DNA from: an uncultured Flavobacteriaceae bacterium
GTDB taxonomy: Bacteria; Bacteroidota; Bacteroidia; Flavobacteriales; Flavobacteriaceae
Length of the DNA stretch: 64,000 nt
Assembly (NCBI GenBank): GCA_947493175.1
Contig: CANLQD010000002.1
Span: forward strand, 1 to 64,000
Direction: 5' to 3'
Shown here: in pieces, positions 1 to 8,275 of the stretch
How positions within the stretch are numbered: position 1 is the first letter of the stretch
Layout: each line of letters begins with the position of its first letter
Notes under the pieces: model-generated
The model's database searches: none
What the model was told of the DNA's origin: nothing
What the model saw: only the letters and a program-made list of their open reading frames with translations
Position numbers and translations under genes: made by a program

Positions 1-1
1 C

Positions 2-2113
2 ATATCGATAGGGGATTGTGACTTCCCCGATCCACCGGGCGGCGGGGACGATGATGCTGGTAAGGACGAAGACCAGCAGGTCACCTTCGAACTGTACTTT
101 ACCCGTATGCAGGTCTTGCTCGACATGCAGGCGGCTTTAGCGGTCGCTACCGAAAGGGCTGAAAGAGAGTGGCTGAACGCCCAGCAGGAGACATTCAGAA
201 GGGAGATCAACCGACAGTTAGGCACCAACCATACCAGTTTCGCCGCGGCCCAAAGGGATTTTTTCAGAAACTATGAAAAAAACCATAAAAAGCTGGATGG
301 GACACTGGCTGACATAACCAGCGATTATCTCAACGATTATTTGAGCAAGAACGGAGAACAGGAACGGTATACTACAGAACTCTATTACGCTAAGGAGTGG
401 CAATATTGGCGCAACTGGTGCGGACCGCACAGCGCCCCACGTTGTACCGAACTAGAGGCACAATACGTACAGGGAAAGCGTCTAGGAGAGGCGACCTCGG
501 AAGTACAGATCGATGAACTTCATGATATGGCATTTGCCGATTTTGGAAGAATGGAATATCAAGCGGCCCTGAGTAGTTCAAAGCGGCAGGGCATGCAGTC
601 CATCATAGATGACAATTCCGTGGTAGACCATATGGTACAGAACCACCTTTCACTCTATAACAACAGTTCGTTGGAGGACAAAGTGTACTACATGACCGCA
701 TATCTTACGCAATATTATAACAGGTCGGCCGGGCCGTTGACCGTTCCCATATCGACTTACAGACTGCCCGATCTATGGAGCAGGCAGATGCTGGTGGACA
801 TGGGGATGGAGCGAACCCCCGACTTACACTATGAAGAAGAAATATTCGAACAACCATATAAATACAGCAGCCCAGAAATTCGACTTCTACAGGAAGAAGT
901 GCTGCAAAGACACTTGGAGGACTTAGATTTGGAAGCGTTGGCAAGACAGAACATTAGGTACACCGTATTGAATGCAAATGATAACGACCCCGGTTGGGTA
1001 TCGGAAAACGGTTCCATAGCTGGTACCGGCCTTAACAGTTTAAAATACTTTAGAAAGTATACGACCTTTGTCGAATCGCACGGGGTCATGGTCTATAACC
1101 TGAACAACGGTGCCATTGTAGAGGAATCGATAGGTCCTTTGGCGACAGGCGGTGGCGCTATTCCCGATCAAAGCCAGATTCCATATTCCAACGGGTACTA
1201 TTACTATGTATGGCAAAAAGATTCGGCAAGGATCAACGACCTATATGCGCTCCGCTTGCCGGAAACGGGGGTATCGGTACAGAGTGACCATTATTTGGTC
1301 ACCAAATTCTGGGACCTGATAAAAGTAACCGGCAGGTATGCCACTCCAATGGAAGATGCCCTAATAATTTATGAGGGGTCGGATTTTGATGGGGTGGAGC
1401 AATCACAGTTGGAGGCAGGAGTCTGGATTGTTGTAGGCCTTATACCAGGAAGTAAACTGGCAAAGCCGGTAACCCGTATCGTAGGGAATGCCGAACCCCT
1501 GATGAAGCTAATCAAAATTGGTGACGATGTACTTATCAGGGTCATTCGCCCGGTCTCTGACGAAGTACTATCCAAAATACGAAATGCGGTCTACCCCGGA
1601 GCTATGAGCGCCATAGAGGAAGCCATCGAGAACGGGAAATTCTTTGCCGATGTCATTGAAGAGTCCATGGATGAAATATCGGAGCTTGCGGAAAAGCTAG
1701 AACGTAAGCTTGAGTGGGAGGAAGTATTGGCACTATTCAAAAGGGGCAATGATTTTAATAATAAGGCTATTGATTTAAAATGGTATCAATACCACGAAGT
1801 AACATTAAGTAATGGTAAACGATTAGACAGCTATAATAAAGCTCTTGGTGAAATAGTCTCACGCAAGGCTACAGATCTCGACAAGATTCAATTTTCTACT
1901 TTCGACAAGTATCTAAAGGAACTAAAGAATAAGTATCCACCGGGAATCTTAATAAATTCCAAAAAATATAAAAAGTTTTTAAATGGACAAACATTGCAAG
2001 GTCAGCAGTATCTGGAAATCCCGGATACGAATAGGAACTTACCGAACATTCAGGAATATATCGATTATGCTTGGGAAACCTATGGCATACGTATTAGATT
2101 TAGACCGGAATAA
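2..2113 (+). CDS. Polymorphic-toxin-like protein, 5' end cut by window
   Basis: The reading frame is open from base 2 with no stop, so the first ATG (107) is probably internal and the gene begins before the window. The body is rich in charged helices and aromatic residues. A hydrophobic stretch near residues 445-470 (counted from the Met at 107), with the motif AGVWIVVGLIPGSK, resembles pre-toxin regions. The last ~120 residues (from about R546, after KRGNDFNNK) carry EVTLSNGKRLDSY and GEIVSRKATDL. From memory these resemble C-terminal nuclease-like tips of RHS and other polymorphic toxins, possibly of the PD-(D/E)XK fold. Base composition drops at the tip: about 43-48% G+C in sampled body rows and 23-32% in tip rows. 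The cargo-plus-tip layout is visible; toxicity and nuclease activity are inferred. The secretion route is unknown. Confidence 0.6.
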   Translation: MSIGDCDFPDPPGGGDDDAGKDEDQQVTFELYFTRMQVLLDMQAALAVATERAEREWLNAQQETFRREINRQLGTNHTSFAAAQRDFFRNYEKNHKKLDGTLADITSDYLNDYLSKNGEQERYTTELYYAKEWQYWRNWCGPHSAPRCTELEAQYVQGKRLGEATSEVQIDELHDMAFADFGRMEYQAALSSSKRQGMQSIIDDNSVVDHMVQNHLSLYNNSSLEDKVYYMTAYLTQYYNRSAGPLTVPISTYRLPDLWSRQMLVDMGMERTPDLHYEEEIFEQPYKYSSPEIRLLQEEVLQRHLEDLDLEALARQNIRYTVLNANDNDPGWVSENGSIAGTGLNSLKYFRKYTTFVESHGVMVYNLNNGAIVEESIGPLATGGGAIPDQSQIPYSNGYYYYVWQKDSARINDLYALRLPETGVSVQSDHYLVTKFWDLIKVTGRYATPMEDALIIYEGSDFDGVEQSQLEAGVWIVVGLIPGSKLAKPVTRIVGNAEPLMKLIKIGDDVLIRVIRPVSDEVLSKIRNAVYPGAMSAIEEAIENGKFFADVIEESMDEISELAEKLERKLEWEEVLALFKRGNDFNNKAIDLKWYQYHEVTLSNGKRLDSYNKALGEIVSRKATDLDKIQFSTFDKYLKELKNKYPPGILINSKKYKKFLNGQTLQGQQYLEIPDTNRNLPNIQEYIDYAWETYGIRIRFRPE

Positions 2114-2167
2114 TTGTAGTTACAAGTTGATCAATACAAGAGACTAAAAGATAAGAACAATAACTTG

Positions 2168-2197
2168 CACCCTGTTCTTAATCGGACGGGGTGTTTA
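2168..2197 (+). terminator. Hairpin after toxin-like gene, possible terminator
   Basis: CACCCTGTTC (2168-2177) pairs with GGACGGGGTG (2184-2193) over ten positions including two G-T pairs, with a six-base loop. The following U-tract is weak (TTTAT). It lies between the toxin-like gene and the next gene, so it could end or reduce readthrough. Confidence 0.45.
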
Positions 2198-2208
2198 TGG
2201 ATTAATTT

Positions 2209-2901
2209 ATGAGCGTAGTAGCAACAAACAGCAAATTCAGACAACATTTTAGTGTGGCATTATTCTTGATAACCGCCTCGAATTCGATGTATTGTCAAAA
2301 GGATGAAATCTATACCAATACACAACAAGGTAAATGGCTGGTGGGGCTAACAACAACGATTCAAAACAATAGTGCACCGGGTGTAAGTTATACAACCGAA
2401 AAAAGAAAAGGGGATAACTTTGAAACCGGCAGGTACGAGAAGACTTTCGTTTTAAGTCTTGCCCCAAAGGTCGGGTACTTTGTTTCGAACAATTTGGCCC
2501 TCGGTTTTGAGGGTAGCTTGGGACTTATCAGCTTAAAAGACGATGGTTTTGATGGTAGCAATGATAATGGGACGGTTTGGAATTTAGGCCCGTTTGCACG
2601 TTATTACATCGGTGCCAAAAGTTTTAGACCCTTTGTAGAAGCAGGTATTTTTTACGGGCGTGAGAACTTTGAATTTGACGACCCTGACCCAAGTGGTTTT
2701 GATGTTATTTTTAAGGATTACACATTTACCTACGGTGGTGGTGCGGGAGTAGCTTTTATTTTAGGCAATAAGTTTAGTTTTGATGCTATGCTATTGTACA
2801 ATAGGAAATTAACAAAAGAAATCGAGGGCAATCCTGATAACGAACGAACCATTGTATCAGGAATATTTTTTAAACTTGGATTTTCATTGTATTTAAATTA
2901 A
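2209..2901 (+). CDS. Outer-membrane beta-barrel protein
   Basis: A 230-residue protein with an N-terminal hydrophobic segment (about residues 14-25, ending near YCQ) that looks like a signal peptide. It is followed by alternating amphipathic strands typical of small porin-like barrels (GKWLVGLTTTI, KVGYFVSNNLALGFEGSLG, FARYYIGAKSFRPFVEAGIFYG, GGGAGVAFILG), ending in the hydrophobic strand GIFFKLGFSLYLN with a C-terminal aromatic-rich motif. This matches the general outer-membrane beta-barrel family common in Bacteroidota. It sits between the toxin-like gene and the candidate immunity gene in an A+T-rich stretch, but nothing in it points to a specific substrate. Barrel class is fairly sure; function is unknown. 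Confidence 0.7.
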   Translation: MSVVATNSKFRQHFSVALFLITASNSMYCQKDEIYTNTQQGKWLVGLTTTIQNNSAPGVSYTTEKRKGDNFETGRYEKTFVLSLAPKVGYFVSNNLALGFEGSLGLISLKDDGFDGSNDNGTVWNLGPFARYYIGAKSFRPFVEAGIFYGRENFEFDDPDPSGFDVIFKDYTFTYGGGAGVAFILGNKFSFDAMLLYNRKLTKEIEGNPDNERTIVSGIFFKLGFSLYLN

Positions 2902-3003
2902 TCTATCCTAAAACCGGTAGTTGTTATTTAAATCTTCGGAGCTGGAAAGTATTGTTAAATTAAAAAATCAAACTATTTTTACTTTTAAGCTATTTTAATT
3001 ATA

Positions 3004-3483
3004 ATGAGTATAGAACGCTTTAAAACATTTTTTAGAGAGAACGGTTTTTGCGACCGACTGGAAGCTATCAGCAAAGATTTTGGTGATCAGCCGGGAAGGG
3101 AACGACTAAGAAAAGTGGACAAAAATATGGTTCTTGACATATTCGATGAACTGGGATACAAACCAAAATATATACATAGTGAAACCTTTTATCAAATAAT
3201 TGAGGTTATCGAAGGTTATGAGTTTTACTATCACATGAGTTCTAAATATGCCTTAGTAGAACAATTCTTTGGGGTTACGAATGAAAGCACTCAAGAGCAT
3301 TTCGGTACATTGAGCGAGGGATTATGCCGGGAGGGTACAATAATGAGGGATGGTTATCCCCAATTAAATAGCATACCGGATCCTAGATTCCACGACCTAA
3401 TAGAGCTACTTAATATTCTGAAAAGAGGGCTTAGCGTTTACGAAGATTTTAAAAATGCGGTGGTAGACCAACGGCCTATTTAG
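3004..3483 (+). CDS. Small cytoplasmic protein, candidate immunity protein
   Basis: A 159-residue protein with no signal peptide or membrane segment, acidic and rich in aromatic residues, for example FYQIIEVIEGYEFYYHMSSKYALVEQFFGV around residues 60-90. I do not recognise the family. Size, composition and position in the same A+T-rich stretch downstream of a polymorphic-toxin-like gene fit an immunity protein, although the barrel gene at 2209-2901 lies between. It starts with ATG after an A+T-rich leader. An unrelated orphan gene is the alternative. Confidence 0.5.
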   Translation: MSIERFKTFFRENGFCDRLEAISKDFGDQPGRERLRKVDKNMVLDIFDELGYKPKYIHSETFYQIIEVIEGYEFYYHMSSKYALVEQFFGVTNESTQEHFGTLSEGLCREGTIMRDGYPQLNSIPDPRFHDLIELLNILKRGLSVYEDFKNAVVDQRPI

Positions 3484-3770
3484 GTTTTGAAAGTTGCTAT
3501 ACTACAACCGCGTCCTAATGAGGATTAATTTCTATTACTTAGTTGAATAAAATAAGGGTGTCATTATCAAAACTGGAATCCATGGTGCTTACCTAACAAT
3601 ACGGTTCTGGAAAATAGTTTAATGTTCGTACATAAAAACAAGTTTATCCGCAGTTTTACAAAATCAAAAGGCGTATGAAAACTGCTTAATTTGGTAGTTT
3701 TTAAGATAATTCCTCTAGATGTAAAGAATAAATATCCTTGCCCTAGAAGTTACTCAAGTCCTTCGTTTCA

Positions 3771-5315
3771 TCACCGCGGCCGCAACACCACAAATGGGAT
3801 AATCATCTCCTCCAGCGACACCCCGCCATGTTGATAGGTGTTCCGATAATAACTCACATAGTGGTTGTAGTTGTTCGGGTAGGCAAAAAACAGGTCGTTT
3901 TTGGCAAAAATAAAGGAACTGCTCATGTTGATACTGGGCAAATAAATGCTTTTGGGGTCTCGCGCCTCCAGCACATCTTTCTCATCATAGGTAAGGCTAC
4001 GCCCGGTCTTATAGCGTAGGTTCAGGCTGGTATCCTTATCCCCGATGACTTTAGAGGGCTGTTTAACATTAATGGTTCCGTGATCGGTGGTAATGATCAA
4101 ACGCATGCCCATGGTCTGCGCCTGTTGGATAATCTCCAATAAGGGAGAGTTTTTAAACCAGCTTTGGGTCAGGGAACGGTAGGCCTTATCGTTACTGGCC
4201 AGTTCTTTGATGACTTCCATCTCAGTCTTGGAGTGCGAGAGCATATCTACAAAGTTGTACACGATGACCGTTAGGTCATTGTCTTTCTGGGAGCGGAAAT
4301 TTTGTGATAGGTGCTTCCCCTGTTTTAAACTGCTAATTTTATGATATTCCCATTTGATATCGAGCCCCAAACGCTTGATCTGTGCACCCAGAAATTTGTC
4401 CTCAAAAAGGTTCTTGCCTCCTTCATCGGTATCGTTCTTCCACCAATCGGGATATTTTTTTTCCATGTCCAAGGGGGTGAGTCCCGAGAAAATAGCATTT
4501 CTCGCATACTGTGTAGCCGTGGGTAGAATGCTGAAATAGGCTTCTTCCTCCTCTTTTTTATAAAAGCTGCCGACGCTGTCCTCGAAAGCCAACCACTGGT
4601 CGTATCGCAGGTTGTCGATAACAACGAGTAGGGTAGGGCCCTCGGCCAATTCGGGAGCAATCTTGTCCTTGAACAGCGTGTGCGACATAACGGGCCCCTC
4701 CGGGTCCTGGAACCAATCCAAGTAATTGCGGTCTACGAACTTCCCGAACTGGGTGTTCGCCTCGGCCTTTTGCGATTCCAGTATTTCGAACATGCTGGGA
4801 TCCTCGATTTCTTCGAGCCGCAGCTCCCAATAGATGAGTTTTCGATACAGGTTCACCCATTCCTCATAGGTGTTCACCATCGAGAGGTCCATCGCGATCT
4901 TACGGAATTCTTGCTGATAATTACTGGTGGTCTTTTCGGAGACGAGCCGTGAGTGATCCAGGTTCTTTTTAAGGGACAGTAAAATTTGATTGGGGTTCAC
5001 CGGTTTGATCAGGTAGTCGGCGATCTTAGCGCCGATCGCCTCTTCCATAATAAATTCTTCCTCGCTTTTGGTGATCATCACCACGGGTAAGGAGGCATTG
5101 GTCACTTTGATTTCGTTCAAGGTCTCCAGTCCAGAAATACCAGGCATGTTCTCATCCAAAAAAACAATATCGACCTTACTGGTCTCTAGTTCCTCAAGCG
5201 CCTCTTGCCCGCTTCTACAGGGAATGACCTCGTAATTTTTTCCTTCTAAAAATAAAATATGTGGTTTTAACAGGTCGATCTCATCATCGACCCAAAGTAT
5301 CTTTATGTTGTTCAT
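3771..5315 (-). CDS. porX: PorX, response regulator of type IX secretion with phosphatase-like effector domain
   Basis: 514 residues. Residues 1-120 form a receiver domain with acidic pair D10/D11, phospho-acceptor D54 (FLDENMPG), T82 and K104. The C-terminal two thirds are a PglZ/alkaline-phosphatase-superfamily domain with metal-site-like motifs: LLVVIDNLRYDQW near residue 230, NAIFSGLTP and ITTDHGTINV. This order is diagnostic of PorX, which with the kinase PorY controls type IX secretion genes; the effector domain of PorX homologues has been reported to cleave oligonucleotides. The partner kinase is not in this window. The gene faces away from the HD-domain gene across a roughly 0.5 kb spacer. 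Confidence 0.93.
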   Translation of the reverse strand: MNNIKILWVDDEIDLLKPHILFLEGKNYEVIPCRSGQEALEELETSKVDIVFLDENMPGISGLETLNEIKVTNASLPVVMITKSEEEFIMEEAIGAKIADYLIKPVNPNQILLSLKKNLDHSRLVSEKTTSNYQQEFRKIAMDLSMVNTYEEWVNLYRKLIYWELRLEEIEDPSMFEILESQKAEANTQFGKFVDRNYLDWFQDPEGPVMSHTLFKDKIAPELAEGPTLLVVIDNLRYDQWLAFEDSVGSFYKKEEEEAYFSILPTATQYARNAIFSGLTPLDMEKKYPDWWKNDTDEGGKNLFEDKFLGAQIKRLGLDIKWEYHKISSLKQGKHLSQNFRSQKDNDLTVIVYNFVDMLSHSKTEMEVIKELASNDKAYRSLTQSWFKNSPLLEIIQQAQTMGMRLIITTDHGTINVKQPSKVIGDKDTSLNLRYKTGRSLTYDEKDVLEARDPKSIYLPSINMSSSFIFAKNDLFFAYPNNYNHYVSYYRNTYQHGGVSLEEMIIPFVVLRPR

Positions 5316-5806
5316 CTTTTTATAACTACAAATTCAAAAATCAAATTCAAGCGGAGGTGTCAAGTCCAAGCCCGGGCCATCAAGGCATGCCCGAATTACA
5401 CGAATTTTCACAACAGTGGGTAAAAATGGTACATTTCACCCACCGCTCTATACAAATACAAATTCAAGCGAAAGTCTTCCATACAAAATCTGACATGCGT
5501 ACCTCAAACGCTTTCTATCTCGTATCTCCCGTCTTCTGTCTCCCGTCCTCTATCTTCCGTCATCATTCTCCCGTCTCCCGTCAACTCCCAACAACATTTA
5601 TCTGTTTTCAGAAACCTACTGTCTCATTGACATCGATATTAAAGTGATTTAAACTTTTTGGATTCAAGCGAAAATCAGCATTTTTTTGGTCATTTGAAGG
5701 CTTTTTAGAGATGCATAGCAGGGCTACGGAACGAGAAAAAGGCGAAAAATGGTCAAAAAAGGGCGATTTTTTAGCAAATTGAAAAAATTTAAATGACTTC
5801 ATTGTC
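5316..5806. other. Intergenic spacer with degenerate short repeats
   Basis: No credible gene between porX and the HD-domain gene. CAAATTCAAGCG occurs at 5342-5353 and 5459-5470, and a shorter relative (ATTCAAGCGAAAATC) at 5662-5676. Between about 5515 and 5590 the sequence is a run of imperfect TCTCCCGTC-like units (TCTCCCGTC, TCTTCCGTC and variants). A reading frame can be drawn across the region but consists of this low-complexity material. Promoters of both flanking genes should lie here. Confidence 0.6.
5515..5590. repeat. Degenerate tandem repeat of TCTCCCGTC-like units
   Basis: At least six imperfect copies of an eight- to eleven-base unit ending in CCGTC follow each other (ATCTCCCGTC, GTCTCCCGTC, TCTTCCGTC, TCTCCCGTC, TCCCGTC). 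Spacing varies, so it is not a simple microsatellite. No coding role is likely. Confidence 0.6.
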
Positions 5807-5814
5807 TAACTTTG
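5807..5814 (+). promoter_or_regulatory. Bacteroidota -7 box (TAACTTTG) for HD-domain gene
   Basis: TAACTTTG matches TAnnTTTG exactly. It lies inside the 5' end of the longest reading frame (first ATG 5793), which argues that translation starts later, at TTG 5841. No good -33 box is seen at the usual distance; a TTG at 5779-5781 is 25 bases upstream. Confidence 0.45.
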
Positions 5815-5840
5815 TTTCTCTCTCAAAAAACAGTCCAATT

Positions 5841-7082
5841 TTGACCGCCTCACAGAAACTTAAAATATTCAATGATCCAATTTACGGATTTATTAGCATC
5901 CCTAATCCGCTCATTTTCGAGTTGATAGGGGACCCTTACTTTCAACGTCTGCGCCGTATTTCGCAAATGGGACTTTCGTATTTGGTATATCCCGGGGCAC
6001 ATCATACCCGTTTTCAACATGCGTTGGGGAGCATGCATTTAATGCAGCAGGCCATACAACTGCTTCGTTTTAAAGGGGTTGAAATTAATAGGGAGGAAGA
6101 GGAAGGCCTGTTGATAGCAATTTTGTTGCACGATATCGGGCATGGTCCCTTTTCACATGCCATGGAACACAGTATCGCGGAAGAGGTGCACCATGAAGCG
6201 ATTTCCCTCTTTTTTATGGAGGCGCTGAACGAGAAGTTTAACGGAAGTTTAACTACGGCCATTGCCATCTTCACGGGAACCTATCCGAGGACCTTTCTAA
6301 ACCAACTGGTCTCGGGCCAGTTAGACATGGACCGGCTCGATTATCTAAAGCGCGATAGTTTTTACACCGGAGTGGCGGAAGGGAATATCAATGCCGAACG
6401 CCTGATCACCATGTTGAACGTGGTCGATGACACCTTGGTCGTCGAGGAGAAAGGCATTTATTCCGTGGAAAAGTTTCTCATGGCCAGGCGTTTCATGTAT
6501 TGGCAAGTGTATCTGCACAAGACAAGCCTCGTGGCCGAGCAGCTCTTGATCCGTACCTTTAAGAGGGCAAAGGAACTCTTGGCGGCCGGGGAAACGGTCA
6601 GCTGCAGCGATACCTTATTGTTTTTTCTTCAACATAAGATTACAAAAACTGGTTTTTCGCCAGAAGTGCTCCATCGGTTTTCCCTTTTAGACGATGTTGA
6701 TATTTTGGGAGCCTTAAAAAGATGGCGACATCATTCAGATTATGTGCTTTCCAACCTATGCGCTATGTTATTGGATCGTAGACTTTTGAACATTAAACTT
6801 AAGAATAAGCCGATTGCGGAGGAGAAATTGACGGCCCGTATACAGCAACTAAAGGCCGACCATGTTCTTACCGACCAGGAGGCGGCCTACTTTGTGTTTG
6901 CCGATCGCATTGAAAATAGGGCTTACGACCAAAACAGGCAGAACATTAATATTTTGAAAGGCAATGGTCGTTTGATCGATGTGGCCAAAGCTTCCGATCA
7001 CCTCAATTTAAAGGCCCTTTCGAAAACGGTCACCAAATATTATATGTGTTATCCCAAAGAGCGCATTACAGTCGGCACCTAA
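5841..7082 (+). CDS. HD-superfamily phosphohydrolase (dGTPase-like)
   Basis: Contains the HD metal-site pattern of the dNTP triphosphohydrolase-like family: PGAHHTRFQHALGSMHL, then IAILLHDIGHGPFSHAMEHS, then a later aspartate in SGQLDMDRLDYLKRDS. The HD pair is at about residues 97-98 with the start used here. The frame is open back to ATG 5793, but the family begins just before KLKIFNDPIYGFI, and an exact TAnnTTTG promoter box lies at 5807-5814. I therefore prefer TTG at 5841 (413 residues). It is a cytoplasmic enzyme of uncertain substrate. It precedes lpxD in the same direction after 167 bases. Confidence 0.85.
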   Translation: MTASQKLKIFNDPIYGFISIPNPLIFELIGDPYFQRLRRISQMGLSYLVYPGAHHTRFQHALGSMHLMQQAIQLLRFKGVEINREEEEGLLIAILLHDIGHGPFSHAMEHSIAEEVHHEAISLFFMEALNEKFNGSLTTAIAIFTGTYPRTFLNQLVSGQLDMDRLDYLKRDSFYTGVAEGNINAERLITMLNVVDDTLVVEEKGIYSVEKFLMARRFMYWQVYLHKTSLVAEQLLIRTFKRAKELLAAGETVSCSDTLLFFLQHKITKTGFSPEVLHRFSLLDDVDILGALKRWRHHSDYVLSNLCAMLLDRRLLNIKLKNKPIAEEKLTARIQQLKADHVLTDQEAAYFVFADRIENRAYDQNRQNINILKGNGRLIDVAKASDHLNLKALSKTVTKYYMCYPKERITVGT

Positions 7083-7236
7083 AAGGACTGCTTTGAAATA
7101 GTTGAATCCTGTAAAGACAATGCCACCTCCTTAAATTTTGGGATTGCCGAGCACGATTCAACCTGCCTGTCGCTGGTAAGAATGGTCTACTCGTATTCTA
7201 ATGCCACATTTCAAAACAGTCTCTAACAATTTTTGT

Positions 7237-7244
7237 TACTTTTG
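7237..7244 (+). promoter_or_regulatory. -7 box (TACTTTTG) directly before lpxD
   Basis: TACTTTTG fits TAnnTTTG and ends only five bases before the lpxD ATG (7250), so a transcript starting here would have almost no leader. No convincing TTTG -33 box lies 19-20 bases upstream. Confidence 0.45.
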
Positions 7245-7249
7245 TTGCC

Positions 7250-8275
7250 ATGATTTTTACTGCGGGCCAAATTGCGGGAATTTTAGAAGGCGAATTGGAA
7301 GGGAATCCAGACATCTCGGTCCATAAGTTGGCCAAGATCGAAGAAGGGGAAAAAGGATCTCTCACTTTTTTAGCGAATCCGAAGTATACCTCCCATATTT
7401 ATACGACAAAGGCCTCTATCACTATTGTCAATAAAGATTTTGTGCCAGAACAGTCCTTAGAGACCGCTTTAATTAAGGTCGACGATGCCTACGAATCGTT
7501 TTCCAAGTTACTCGAGTATTACAATCAAGTAAAGAATAACAAGGAAGGTATTGAAAACCCTGTCTATAAATCAGATACCGCCACCCACGGTGAAGGGCTC
7601 TATCTCGGGGCGTTTGCCTATTTGGGAAACAATGTAAGCTTAGGAAAGCATGTGAAGATTTATCCAAATGCTTATGTAGGGGATAATGTTGTTATCGGGG
7701 ATCATGTAATCGTATTCGCCGGGGCCAAGATTTATTCGGAAACCGTCATTGGCAACAACTGTGTTATTCATAGTGGGGCAGTGGTCGGTGCCGATGGTTT
7801 CGGTTTTGCCCCCAATAAGGACGGAGAGTTCAAAAAAATTCCCCAGACCGGTAATGTGATCTTGGAAGACAATGTAGATATCGGAGCAGGCACCACCATC
7901 GATCGTGCTACGTTGGGGTCTACCATCTTGCGAAAAGGGGTGAAACTCGATAATCAGATACAAATAGCCCACAACGTAGAAATTGGAGAACATACGGTCA
8001 TTGCGGCGCAGACGGGTGTGGCCGGTTCCACGAAAATTGGTAAGAACTGTATGATCGGCGGGCAAGTAGGCATCGTCGGGCATATTTCTATAGGGGACCG
8101 CGTAAAGATACAAGCGCAATCGGGTATCGGAAGAAATGTAAAGGACGATGAGGTACTACAAGGCTCACCTGCCTTGAATTACGGAGATTATAACAAGTCG
8201 TACGTTCATTTTAAGAACCTACCGAAGATAACGAACAAAATAAGCGAACTGGAAAAAAGAATTGACAGTGAGTAA
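7250..8275 (+). CDS. lpxD: UDP-3-O-acylglucosamine N-acyltransferase
   Basis: 341 residues. An N-terminal UDP-binding domain (about 1-100, ITVHKLAKIEEG-like region and LTFLANPKY) is followed by a left-handed beta-helix of hexapeptide repeats, with the catalytic-type His in IQIAHNVEIGEHTVIAAQTG. The enzyme adds the second hydroxyacyl chain in lipid A synthesis, using acyl-ACP, in the cytoplasm. Length is normal. It is first in the run lpxD, lpxC-fabZ, lpxA, and its stop codon overlaps the GTG start of the next gene. Confidence 0.95.
   Translation: MIFTAGQIAGILEGELEGNPDISVHKLAKIEEGEKGSLTFLANPKYTSHIYTTKASITIVNKDFVPEQSLETALIKVDDAYESFSKLLEYYNQVKNNKEGIENPVYKSDTATHGEGLYLGAFAYLGNNVSLGKHVKIYPNAYVGDNVVIGDHVIVFAGAKIYSETVIGNNCVIHSGAVVGADGFGFAPNKDGEFKKIPQTGNVILEDNVDIGAGTTIDRATLGSTILRKGVKLDNQIQIAHNVEIGEHTVIAAQTGVAGSTKIGKNCMIGGQVGIVGHISIGDRVKIQAQSGIGRNVKDDEVLQGSPALNYGDYNKSYVHFKNLPKITNKISELEKRIDSE

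Noticed and set aside
5261..5647. 128-codon plus-strand frame before the HD-domain gene
   Set aside because: Starts inside porX on the other strand and consists of low-complexity repeat sequence.
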